From positions 1 through 11,171 of the forward strand of contig PUNR01000227.1 of NCBI GenBank assembly GCA_003551805.1: 11,171 bases of DNA. The letters run 5' to 3'. The notes below the pieces were generated by a model. It was not told where the DNA came from, searched no databases, and was given only the letters and a program-made list of their open reading frames with translations. Shown one piece after another: positions 1-7,038 of this stretch. How positions within the stretch are numbered: the stretch's first letter is position 1; each line of letters opens with the position of its first letter. The position numbers were made by a program, and so were the translations under genes. The stretch is from Loktanella sp. (GTDB lineage: Bacteria; Pseudomonadota; Alphaproteobacteria; Rhodobacterales; Rhodobacteraceae).

Positions 1-269
1 CTGTAATGCCTGACATCATCGACACGGTTCAGAAAGCCCGCCAGCCCCGGCCCCATCTCGCGCAGGAAATCACCCACAACAGGTCCCATGTCCTCGACCG
101 ACCCGCGCAACCCGTCGATCGCCGGCGACATTTCCGACATCAGGCCCCGCATAATCATCCGCGCGCCTTCTTCCATCAGGCTAAAGCCCTGTTCGGTCTC
201 CGCATCCTGCGCCTGCGCAGGCAGCGCCAGCGCGGTGGTCAGGGCAAGTGTGGCGATGATCTTTTTCAT
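1..269 (-). CDS. small secreted protein, partial (C-terminus beyond the left edge)
   Basis: The start is the ATG at 269, and 89 complete codons are present before the window ends. The product begins with a clear Sec signal peptide: MKK, a hydrophobic stretch to about residue 16, then PAQAQ with likely cleavage after residue 20. The mature part is rich in Met and acidic residues and looks amphipathic (for example MEEGARMIMRGLMSEMSP), with repeated Gly-Pro or Met-Gly-Pro turns, so a small helical periplasmic protein is likely. I recall similar short roseobacter proteins carrying the doubtful label 'AAA+ family ATPase', but no Walker motif is visible here and I do not use that name. It follows the nuclease-like gene after 31 nt on the same strand. 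That gap contains its own good promoter, so it is probably transcribed independently. There is no convincing Shine-Dalgarno sequence. Function unknown. Confidence 0.75.
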   Translation of the reverse strand, partial: MKKIIATLALTTALALPAQAQDAETEQGFSLMEEGARMIMRGLMSEMSPAIDGLRGSVEDMGPVVGDFLREMGPGLAGFLNRVDDVRHY

Positions 270-275
270 AGCCCC

Positions 276-304
276 AGTATAGTCATTCTGGCGCCGGTTT
301 TCAA
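276..304 (-). promoter_or_regulatory. sigma70-like promoter for the secreted-protein gene, probably leaderless
   Basis: On the minus strand, TTGAAA (304-299) is followed after exactly 17 nt by TATACT (281-276). Each hexamer matches 5 of 6 consensus positions. Only six bases (GGGGCT) separate the -10 box from the ATG at 269, so the predicted +1 falls on or next to the start codon. The -35 box overlaps the TGA stop (303-301) of the upstream gene. Confidence 0.6.
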
Positions 305-1314
305 TTCACAGCCACAGGTGGCGGCAGGTCAAGCACGACGGGAAAATGATCCGACGCCAAAAGCAAAGCTTCGCGCAGAGTTTCGTCATGATAACAGCGC
401 AAATGGTCGAACGGATGCCAGATTTCCCAGCGTGGCGATCTGGCCCGCAACCCCGGCGACACCATCACATAATCCAGCAAAGCCTGCAGATAAGGCTGGT
501 CCTTGCGCTTGAACCGCGCCGTCGTGGGCATCGCCCCTACCCTGCGACCCAACGCCATGCGCGCATGCGGATCATAAAGCGCGCCCGGCCCCTCCTCGCC
601 CAACACAATTTCGATCCCCGACCGACCGAACAGTTTTTCATATTCATCCAGCCCCGGACCATCGTTGAAATCGCCCAGCACGATCAGATCATCGCCCGCC
701 GCCAGATGCTGGTCCACACGTTTGCGCAGCCAGACACATTGCGCCAGTTGCTTGCGGCGGTTCTCGATCCCGATGCGCAGGGCAGCAGCGCCGTCTTTGG
801 CGCCATGCGGTGCCTTGGATTTGGCATGCACCCCGATCAGGCGCAGCGGGCCATGCGCGGTCTCAAGTGCCACCTCCAGCGGGGGTTTGGACCAGCGGAT
901 GGTTTCCAGCATCGCATCAACATCCAGATCAACGCGATATTTACTGTCAAACAGCGGTGCATCAGCGCTTGATTTCGGGTCATGTTCGGCCTGCATGACA
1001 TCGGGATCGAACAGCAAAGCGATTTCCTGCTGTGTCGCATTGGCAAAGCCTGTCAACACGGCCCGCGCGCGCAGATCGAAATTTTCGGCAAATTGCATCA
1101 AGGCGCGTACCGTGCTGCGGCGGCGGTTGGTTTCGGGTGCCTCGATGACCATGACAGCGTCAGCATCAAGCGCCCGAAACACGACACCCAGCGCGTCGGT
1201 CTGCTGGCGTTTGGTGACATTCCAGCGCGATGACCAAGTGTCATCGGTAATCAGCTGGCCCTGATCGTCAAACAGGGTGTTGAACCATTCCACGTTATAC
1301 GTGGCGATTCTCAT
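301..1314 (-). CDS. endonuclease/exonuclease/phosphatase (EEP) superfamily protein
   Basis: This 337-residue protein has the EEP (DNase I / exonuclease III-like) fold signature in order: TYNVEWF at residues 5-11 (metal-region Asn7), VIEAPE at 56-61 (candidate metal-binding Glu), GVHAKSK at 161-167 (His163), LGDFNDGPG at 213-221 (Asp215, Asn217) and SDHFPVVLD at 321-329 (Asp322, His323). All catalytic positions expected of an active Mg-dependent phosphoester hydrolase appear present. No signal peptide is seen, so it is probably cytoplasmic. The substrate (DNA, RNA, phospholipid or a small phosphoester) cannot be read from sequence. The open frame extends upstream to 1449, but that part lies inside the neighbouring J-domain gene. 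The ATG at 1314 overlaps that gene's TGA as ATGA and gives the canonical N-terminus, so I chose it. It is probably cotranscribed and translationally coupled with the TerB/J gene. Confidence 0.88.
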   Translation of the reverse strand: MRIATYNVEWFNTLFDDQGQLITDDTWSSRWNVTKRQQTDALGVVFRALDADAVMVIEAPETNRRRSTVRALMQFAENFDLRARAVLTGFANATQQEIALLFDPDVMQAEHDPKSSADAPLFDSKYRVDLDVDAMLETIRWSKPPLEVALETAHGPLRLIGVHAKSKAPHGAKDGAAALRIGIENRRKQLAQCVWLRKRVDQHLAAGDDLIVLGDFNDGPGLDEYEKLFGRSGIEIVLGEEGPGALYDPHARMALGRRVGAMPTTARFKRKDQPYLQALLDYVMVSPGLRARSPRWEIWHPFDHLRCYHDETLREALLLASDHFPVVLDLPPPVAVN

Positions 1315-1991
1315 CCGTGCTGACCCCTGATATCTTCCCACGCGCGGTTGATAGCGACCATGCGACGTTCGGCCAGTTTGATCGCCTCTGGCGGCACACC
1401 GCGGGCGATCATGCGGTCTGGATGTGTTTCGCGCACCAAACGTGCCCAAGCAGCGCGCACCTGATCCTTTGGGGCACCTGGCTCAACACCCAGTACCGAA
1501 TAAGGGTCACGTTCCGCGTCAGGCACGAATTGCGCGCGGATGCTTTGGAAACGGCGCTGGTCAAAGCCAAAGATATCCGCCACCTCCTGCAGAAACGCAT
1601 CTTCCTTGCTATGATAAAACCCGTCCGCAAGCGCGATATGGAACAAGCCTTCCATCAGATCGCAAAGCGGCCCTTCGTCATCGCCATACATCGCCTTGAT
1701 CCGGCGCGCATAGATATCAAAACCCGCCACATCCTGTCGCGCCAGATCAAAGACCCTTGCGGCATTGTCCTCTTCCTCGGGCGCGATGACAAAAACCTCG
1801 CGAAAGGCGCGCACCTCATGGCGGGTGACCTGACCGTCGGCTTTCGCCATTTTGGCACCCAAGGCGATCACGGCGATGGTAAAGGCGACCGTGCGGTCAG
1901 GCGGCGTGCGCAGCCGGTCAAAGACCGCCAGCAAGCCTTCGCCATTTGCCAGCGCTGCCAATGCCTCGCCAATGCGGGTCCAGATCGACAT
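1311..1991 (-). CDS. TerB-like and J-domain (DnaJ/DjlA-type) co-chaperone
   Basis: The product is 226 residues. Residues about 35-150 form a TerB-like helical domain with two acidic repeats, KMAKADGQVTRHE (48-59) and ALADGFYHSKED (120-131). Residues about 162-222 form a C-terminal J domain with DPYSVLGV at 162-169 and the essential HPD at 190-192. This order (TerB then J) resembles the cytoplasmic part of DjlA, but there is no N-terminal transmembrane segment. The role inferred from the family is stimulating a DnaK-type Hsp70 on a specific client; the client is unknown. The ATG at 1991 is preferred over the frame's earliest start at 2057 because AAGGAAG lies a few bases upstream and the encoded protein then begins with a normal domain lead-in. 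Its stop overlaps the start of the EEP gene by 4 nt. Confidence 0.87.
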   Translation of the reverse strand: MSIWTRIGEALAALANGEGLLAVFDRLRTPPDRTVAFTIAVIALGAKMAKADGQVTRHEVRAFREVFVIAPEEEDNAARVFDLARQDVAGFDIYARRIKAMYGDDEGPLCDLMEGLFHIALADGFYHSKEDAFLQEVADIFGFDQRRFQSIRAQFVPDAERDPYSVLGVEPGAPKDQVRAAWARLVRETHPDRMIARGVPPEAIKLAERRMVAINRAWEDIRGQHG

Positions 1992-2137
1992 GGTCTTCCT
2001 TCTTGCAACCTTTGGCCGAACATCAACCCGACCTGCCCGAAAGTTGCAACCATTCACCGCACCGGCAGGCCGGAAAACCGCATCACCCGCGCGGCTTCAC
2101 CACGCGGATCAAAGACCGCGTTCAGGCAATCTGACTA

Positions 2138-2153
2138 CATTTTAATTAAAATG
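2138..2153. repeat. 16-bp perfect AT-rich palindrome in the intergenic region
   Basis: CATTTTAATTAAAATG reads identically on both strands. It sits in the 246-bp gap between the mutase stop and the TerB/J gene start, in otherwise GC-rich DNA. It has no loop, so an RNA hairpin terminator is unlikely, and a dimeric regulator site or a promoter AT element is possible. On the minus strand it contains TAAAAT, a fair -10 hexamer, but I found no good -35 at the right distance. The rest of this gap (1992-2137) shows no gene. Confidence 0.5.
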
Positions 2154-2204
2154 CGCGCCATCTGGCACCACATTTATCATCGTCAGAGCCCAAATATCCC
2201 CGCC

Positions 2205-2236
2205 AGAGGCGTCCGCGACTGGCGCAGCCAGTCCGG
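2205..2236 (-). terminator. candidate transcript end of methylmalonyl-CoA mutase (hairpin without a clear U-tract)
   Basis: Directly after the mutase stop, the minus strand has a perfect 7-bp stem GACTGGC / GCCAGTC with a 3-nt loop (2233-2217), extended by an outer TCC/GGA pairing. It is followed by CGCC-TCT-GGCG and then GGGATATTT. No run of T follows the main stem, so classical intrinsic termination is uncertain. From memory, a CGCC...GGCGGGGATATTT string is common downstream of genes in Rhodobacteraceae. Confidence 0.4.
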
Positions 2237-2237
2237 A

Positions 2238-4364
2238 TCAGGCCTTGGCCTGCCGGATCAGGCGCAGGATATCCTCTGCCGCTTTGGGGATATTGGTGCC
2301 GGGGCCAAAGATCGCTTTGACACCGCTGTCATACAGAAACTGGTAATCCTGCTGCGGGATCACACCACCGCAGATCACGATGATATCACCCGCCCCCGCA
2401 TCCTTCAGCGCCTGCACCAGTTTCGGCGCCAGCGTTTTATGGCCTGCCGCCTGCGACGAAATCCCGATCACATGCACATCGTTGTCGATCGCGTCCTGTG
2501 CGGCCTCGGCAGGGGTCTGGAACAAGGGGCCGACATCCACATCAAAGCCGATATCGGCAAAGGCGGTGGCAATCACCTTGGCGCCCCGATCATGCCCGTC
2601 CTGGCCCATCTTGACGACCAGCATACGCGGACGGCGTCCTTCGTCTTCGGCAAAGGCTTCGACGCTGGCCTGAATCGCTGCAAACCCTGCATCGCCTTCG
2701 TAAGCTGCGCCATAAACACCGGCCAGTGTCTTGACCTCGGCCCGGTGGCGGCCGAACACTTTTTCCATCGCCATGCTGATTTCCCCCACTGTGGCACGGG
2801 CGCGCGCCGCTGTCACAGCGGCGTCCAACAGGTTGCCGCCATCCTGCGCGCGACGGCTAAGCTCGGCCAAGGCCGCATCGCAGGCCGCCTGATCGCGCGC
2901 GGATTTGGTCCGTTCGATCCGTGCGATCTGCGACAGGCGCACGGCGTCATTATCGATATCGAGAATATCAATCGGGTCCTCGTTATCCTTGCGGTATTTG
3001 TTGACGCCGACGATCACCTCGATCCCGCGGTCGATGCCGGCCTGCCGTTTGGCGGCGGTTTCCTCGATCCGCAGCTTGGGCATGCCGGATGCGACCGCTT
3101 TGGTCATGCCGCCCATTTCCTCGACTTCCTGAATCAGTTCCCAAGCTTTTTCGGCAAGTTCATGCGTCAGGCTTTCGACATAATAGGACCCCGCCAGCGG
3201 ATCGACCACTTTCGTCACGCCGGTTTCTTCTTGCAAAATCAACTGCGTATTGCGCGCAATGCGTGCAGAGAATTCAGTCGGCAAGGCAATCGCTTCGTCC
3301 AGCGCGTTGGTGTGCAACGATTGCGTGCCGCCCAGCACCGCCGACATCGCCTCGTATGCCGTCCGGATCACGTTGTTATAGGGGTCCTGTTCGGCAAGGC
3401 TGACACCGCTGGTCTGGCAATGGGTGCGCAGCATGGATGATTTGGGGTCTTTGGGATCAAATTCCGCCATGATCCGCGACCACAGCAGGCGTGCGGCGCG
3501 CAGTTTCGCAGCCTCCATGAAGAAATTCATACCGATGGCAAAGAAGAACGACAGCCGCCCGGCAAACTGGTCCACATCCATGCCGCGCGCAATCGCGGTG
3601 CGGACATATTCGCGCCCGTCAGCCAAAGTATAGGCCAGTTCTTGCACCAGATTGGCGCCTGCTTCTTGCATGTGATAGCCGCTGATGCTGATCGAATTGA
3701 ACTTCGGCATCTCGGCAGTCGTGTATTCGATGATATCGGCGATGATCCGCATCGAAGGCTCGGGCGGATAGACATAAGTATTCCGCACCATGAATTCTTT
3801 CAGAATATCATTCTGGATCGTGCCGGACAGCACGGCGCGGGAATGGCCCTGTTCTTCGCCCGCGACGATGAAATTTGCCAGAATTGGGATCACGGCACCG
3901 TTCATCGTCATCGACACGCTGACTTTGTCCAAGGGGATACCGTCGAACAAGATCTTCATATCCTCGACCGAATCGATGGCGACACCGGCCTTGCCCACGT
4001 CACCTTCAACGCGCGGATGGTCGCTGTCATAGCCACGGTGCGTCGCCAGATCAAAGGCGACCGACACACCCTGCTGGCCCGCTGCCAACGCCTTGCGGTA
4101 AAAATTGTTGGATTCCTCGGCGGTCGAGAAACCCGCATATTGCCGGATCGTCCAAGGGCGGCCCGCATACATTGTGGCCTTCACACCGCGGGTGTAAGGC
4201 GCTTGCCCGGGTATCCCGCCCAGATGCGGCAAATCCGCAATATCGTCAGCAGTATAAAGCGGCTGAACGGGGATTCCTTCCAAAGTATCCCATGTCAGCG
4301 CCTCTAGCGGCTTGTTGCGAAGTTCTTTTGCGGCGATCTCTGCCCATGTTTTGTGGTCGGTCAT
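2238..4364 (-). CDS. scpA: methylmalonyl-CoA mutase, single-chain, adenosylcobalamin-dependent
   Basis: This enzyme interconverts (R)-methylmalonyl-CoA and succinyl-CoA, the last step of propionyl-CoA assimilation into the TCA cycle. At 708 residues it has the usual length of the single-polypeptide form. The N-terminal TIM-barrel domain carries RQYAGFS (74-80, with the substrate-contacting Tyr76) and GYHMQEAGA (229-237, active-site His231), which mark a true methylmalonyl-CoA mutase rather than the isobutyryl or ethylmalonyl type. The C-terminal B12 domain has DGHDRG at 589-594 (lower axial His591), then GISSQAAGHKT, then CGGVIP. The usual SxL of the B12 motif reads S636-S-Q638 here. The ATG at 4364 is chosen over in-frame starts at 4379 and 4391 because AGGAG lies 6 nt upstream. 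It is divergent from the DUF4174-like gene and separated by 102 bp. The symbol scpA is used for the E. coli-like form; mcmA or bhbA are equivalents. Confidence 0.96.
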   Translation of the reverse strand: MTDHKTWAEIAAKELRNKPLEALTWDTLEGIPVQPLYTADDIADLPHLGGIPGQAPYTRGVKATMYAGRPWTIRQYAGFSTAEESNNFYRKALAAGQQGVSVAFDLATHRGYDSDHPRVEGDVGKAGVAIDSVEDMKILFDGIPLDKVSVSMTMNGAVIPILANFIVAGEEQGHSRAVLSGTIQNDILKEFMVRNTYVYPPEPSMRIIADIIEYTTAEMPKFNSISISGYHMQEAGANLVQELAYTLADGREYVRTAIARGMDVDQFAGRLSFFFAIGMNFFMEAAKLRAARLLWSRIMAEFDPKDPKSSMLRTHCQTSGVSLAEQDPYNNVIRTAYEAMSAVLGGTQSLHTNALDEAIALPTEFSARIARNTQLILQEETGVTKVVDPLAGSYYVESLTHELAEKAWELIQEVEEMGGMTKAVASGMPKLRIEETAAKRQAGIDRGIEVIVGVNKYRKDNEDPIDILDIDNDAVRLSQIARIERTKSARDQAACDAALAELSRRAQDGGNLLDAAVTAARARATVGEISMAMEKVFGRHRAEVKTLAGVYGAAYEGDAGFAAIQASVEAFAEDEGRRPRMLVVKMGQDGHDRGAKVIATAFADIGFDVDVGPLFQTPAEAAQDAIDNDVHVIGISSQAAGHKTLAPKLVQALKDAGAGDIIVICGGVIPQQDYQFLYDSGVKAIFGPGTNIPKAAEDILRLIRQAKA

Positions 4365-4466
4365 CGGATGCTCCTGCATGCTGCGTGACATTCGGTCGCG
4401 AAATTGTTGTTGTTCTTGTGGCTTTGGGACTTAGCTTTGCGACGAACCAAGGCTATATCGGATAGT

Positions 4467-4967
4467 ATGAAAAGATTATTTCCCATCGCCCTGATCGCAT
4501 TGTTCGCTGCCGCAACCCTTTCGGCAGAAACCAGCGAGCCAGAACTCACCGTCATCGACCGCTGGGAAGAGGACCCGACACAGGTTTTCGACGCGGCTGA
4601 CATCACCTTATCAGAACTGCAATGGCTTGTGCGGCCTGTCGTGGTTTTCGCCGACACGCCGAACGACCCGCGTTTCCGCCAGCAGATGGAATCGCTGCTG
4701 GCCAGCATCGACCAGCTGGTCGAACGCGATGTAATCCTGATCACCGACACGGACCCTGCGGCGGCGACATCCGTGCGTGCAGCATTGCGCCCGCGCGGGT
4801 ATGCGCTGACTGTCGTCGACAAGGATGGCCGCGTGCTGCAACGCAAGCCCGAATTATGGAGCGTGCGTGAACTGACACGTTCCATTGACCGCACCCCGCT
4901 ACGCCAGCAGGAAATCCAGGACCGGCGTGGCGAGAATATCCGCGGACAGGTCATTCAAACTCCATGA
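4467..4967 (+). CDS. secreted DUF4174-like protein
   Basis: The 166-residue product starts with a signal peptide (MKR, hydrophobic residues 5-17, ATLSA then ET, cleavage near residue 20). The rest resembles the DUF4174 family: RPVVVFADTPNDPRF (56-70), ERDVILITD (86-94), GYALTVVDKDGRVLQ (111-125) and a C-terminal segment around SIDRTPLRQQEIQDR (139-153). The alternating beta/alpha pattern suggests a thioredoxin-like fold, but no CxxC redox pair is present, so a redox role is not supported. Function is unknown; a periplasmic location is inferred. The ATG at 4467 is the only Met start near the signal peptide, since the upstream open frame begins with non-ATG codons. No good Shine-Dalgarno is seen; TATATC (4454-4459) lies 7 nt before the ATG and could be a -10 box giving a leaderless message, but its -35 is poor. 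Its last 17 nt overlap the 3' end of pccA on the opposite strand. Confidence 0.85.
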   Translation: MKRLFPIALIALFAAATLSAETSEPELTVIDRWEEDPTQVFDAADITLSELQWLVRPVVVFADTPNDPRFRQQMESLLASIDQLVERDVILITDTDPAAATSVRAALRPRGYALTVVDKDGRVLQRKPELWSVRELTRSIDRTPLRQQEIQDRRGENIRGQVIQTP

Positions 4968-6948
4968 TGATATCATCAACGGCAAGGCTGTCACCGGCAC
5001 TGGCGTTGATCTTCGACACGGTGCCTTTGCGGTCGGCGCGCAGGATGTTTTCCATCTTCATCGCCTCGACTGTGCAAAGCGCCTGACCTTCCTGCACCAC
5101 ATCGCCCACCGCCACATCGACCTTGACGATCAGACCGGGCATCGGGCACAGCAGCACCTTGGACGTATCGGGCGGCAGTTTTTCGGGCATCAAGGCCGCC
5201 AGTTCCGCCTGACGCGGGCTGCGCACATGCACTTTGAGGTCCGCACCGCGATACCGCACCCGAAACCCGCCAGAGATTTTGCCAACCTTCAGCACCAGCG
5301 GTTCACCGTCGATGGTCAGGCGGGCTAAAGGCTGGCCCGGAAGCCAATCGCTTTCGACACGCAACCCGCGATCACCGACCATGACATCGGCGCCGGTTTT
5401 ATCTGCCGTAATCGTGACCTGACGCGCCGCCCCTTGCAGGGTGACGACCCAATCTTCGCCGACATGGCGTTTGTGGTTGTCCATGCGTCCGCTGATCCGC
5501 GCACGCCGGATTTCTCCGACACGGTGCATCGCCGCCGCCGCAGCAGCGATCCGCGTGCAGGTATCGTCAGGCAAGGTCACGCCGTCGAAACCATCGGGGA
5601 ATTCTTCCTCGATAAAGGCGGTGGTCATCTTGCCGCTGGTGAATTTGTCATGGTCATAAACCGCCGCCAAGAACGGCAGGTTATGCCCGATCCCTTCCAC
5701 CTCGAACCCGTCCAAGGCCAGACGCATTTCGGCAATCGCGCTGGCACGGTCCGGCCCCCATGTGCACAGCTTGGCGATCATCGGGTCGTAGAACATGCTG
5801 ATCTCGCCGCCCTCGAACACGCCAGTGTCATTGCGCACAACGCGGGTTGGTGTCGCCTCTTCCACCGGCGGGCGATAGCGGGTCAGACGCCCGATAGACG
5901 GCAGGAACCCGCGATAAGGGTCTTCGGCATAAAGCCGGCTTTCCATTGCCCAGCCGTTGATCTTCAGATCACTTTGCTGGAACGGCAGCTTTTCACCAGC
6001 CGCGACACGGATCATCTGTTCGACCAGATCAATGCCTGTAATCAATTCGGTGACCGGATGTTCCACCTGCAACCGCGTGTTCATTTCCAGAAAATAGAAA
6101 TTGCGGTCGCCATCGACGATGAATTCCACCGTACCGGCACTGGTATACCCCACGGCCTGCGCCAGTGCGACAGATTGTTCGCCCATCGCCTTGCGGGTGG
6201 CCTCATCCAGAAACGGGCTTGGCGCTTCTTCGATGACTTTCTGGTTGCGGCGCTGGATCGAACATTCGCGTTCATGCAGATAGACCGCATTGCCGTGGCT
6301 GTCTGCCAGCACCTGAATTTCGATATGGCGGGGTTGCGTGACGAATTTTTCAATGAAAATCCGGTCATCGCCAAAGCTGCTGGCGGCTTCGTTCTTGGAC
6401 GACTGGAACCCTTCGCGGGCTTCATCATCGTTCCACGCGATCCGCATGCCTTTGCCACCGCCGCCCGCACTGGCCTTGATCATCACCGGATAGCCGACCT
6501 GATTGCTGATCTTGACCGCATCTTCAGCGTCTTCGATCAGCCCCATATAGCCCGGCACGGTCGAAACATTCGCCTCTTGTGCCAGCTTTTTAGAGGTGAT
6601 CTTGTCGCCCATCGCAAGGATCGCGTTCTTGGGCGGGCCGATGAAGGCAACGCCTGCGGCCTCTAACGCCTCGGCGAATTTGGCGTTCTCGGACAGAAAA
6701 CCGTAACCGGGATGCACGGCCTCTGCGCCCGTTTCCTTGATCGCGGCCATGACCTTGTCGATCACGATATAGGATTGGTTGGCAGGCGACGGGCCGATAT
6801 GCACCGCCTCGTCCGCCATACGCACATGCAGGGCGTGGCGGTCAGCGTCCGAATAGATCGCGACCGTCTTGATACCCATCTTGCGGGCGGTTTTGATGAC
6901 GCGGCAGGCGATTTCGCCACGGTTGGCGATCAGAATTTTCTTGAACAT
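4951..6948 (-). CDS. pccA: propionyl-CoA carboxylase alpha subunit (biotin carboxylase and biotin carrier)
   Basis: This subunit carboxylates its own biotin with ATP and bicarbonate and hands the carboxyl group to PccB, making methylmalonyl-CoA from propionyl-CoA in an alpha6-beta6-type complex. At 665 residues it is close to the known roseobacter PccA length. Domains in order: biotin carboxylase N-terminal region (KKILIANRGEIACRV, 3-17), ATP-grasp with glycine-rich loop KASAGGGGKGMR (158-169), ECSIQRRNQK (228-237) and EMNTRLQVEHPVTE (288-301), biotin carboxylase C-terminal region to about 440, a linker/BT domain to about 590, and a biotinyl carrier domain with EAMKMEN, whose Lys631 sits 34 residues from the C-terminus. 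EAMKMEN at that position separates it from free-standing AccC. The ATG at 6948 is preferred to an upstream TTG at 6963 because GGGGGA lies 7 nt before it. A strong terminator hairpin lies just upstream, which raises the question of how it is transcribed. Confidence 0.97.
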   Translation of the reverse strand: MFKKILIANRGEIACRVIKTARKMGIKTVAIYSDADRHALHVRMADEAVHIGPSPANQSYIVIDKVMAAIKETGAEAVHPGYGFLSENAKFAEALEAAGVAFIGPPKNAILAMGDKITSKKLAQEANVSTVPGYMGLIEDAEDAVKISNQVGYPVMIKASAGGGGKGMRIAWNDDEAREGFQSSKNEAASSFGDDRIFIEKFVTQPRHIEIQVLADSHGNAVYLHERECSIQRRNQKVIEEAPSPFLDEATRKAMGEQSVALAQAVGYTSAGTVEFIVDGDRNFYFLEMNTRLQVEHPVTELITGIDLVEQMIRVAAGEKLPFQQSDLKINGWAMESRLYAEDPYRGFLPSIGRLTRYRPPVEEATPTRVVRNDTGVFEGGEISMFYDPMIAKLCTWGPDRASAIAEMRLALDGFEVEGIGHNLPFLAAVYDHDKFTSGKMTTAFIEEEFPDGFDGVTLPDDTCTRIAAAAAAMHRVGEIRRARISGRMDNHKRHVGEDWVVTLQGAARQVTITADKTGADVMVGDRGLRVESDWLPGQPLARLTIDGEPLVLKVGKISGGFRVRYRGADLKVHVRSPRQAELAALMPEKLPPDTSKVLLCPMPGLIVKVDVAVGDVVQEGQALCTVEAMKMENILRADRKGTVSKINASAGDSLAVDDIIMEFE

Positions 6949-6969
6949 CACTTTTCCCCCCAAAAACGC

Positions 6970-7001
6970 AAAAACGCCGCCGGGGTATTCCCCCGACGGC
7001 G
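6970..7001 (-). terminator. strong intrinsic terminator just upstream of pccA
   Basis: On the minus strand an 11-bp stem (7001-6991 pairing with 6985-6975, one G-U wobble) encloses the loop GAATA (6990-6986). TTTTT (6974-6970) follows at once, then GCG and a second TTTTT (6966-6962). This is a textbook Rho-independent terminator for the lipoprotein gene. The pccA Shine-Dalgarno (GGGGGA) begins directly after the second T-run, and the pccA ATG is about 20 nt from the end of the first T-run. No stable U-tract is found on the plus strand. Confidence 0.85.
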
Positions 7002-7038
7002 ATGATAAAGACCTGACGCGCCCGCAGGCGCGCAGAAA

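Noticed and set aside
1317..3440. Long plus-strand open frame of 707 codons opposite the mutase and the TerB/J gene
   Set aside because: It is a shadow of real minus-strand genes in high-GC DNA. The translation is rich in His, Arg, Cys and Ile in low-complexity mixtures and has no family motifs, while the minus strand encodes well-conserved proteins.
4436..4443. TTTGCGAC between the mutase and the DUF4174-like gene as a possible PccR box
   Set aside because: Only the TTTGC half matches and there is no second box at any regular distance. Such a half-site is expected by chance, so PccR control of the mutase is not supported here.
5434..6666. Plus-strand open frame of 410 codons antisense to pccA
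   Set aside because: It is antisense to the conserved biotin carboxylase domain, has no ribosome binding site and no recognisable domain; a coding shadow.
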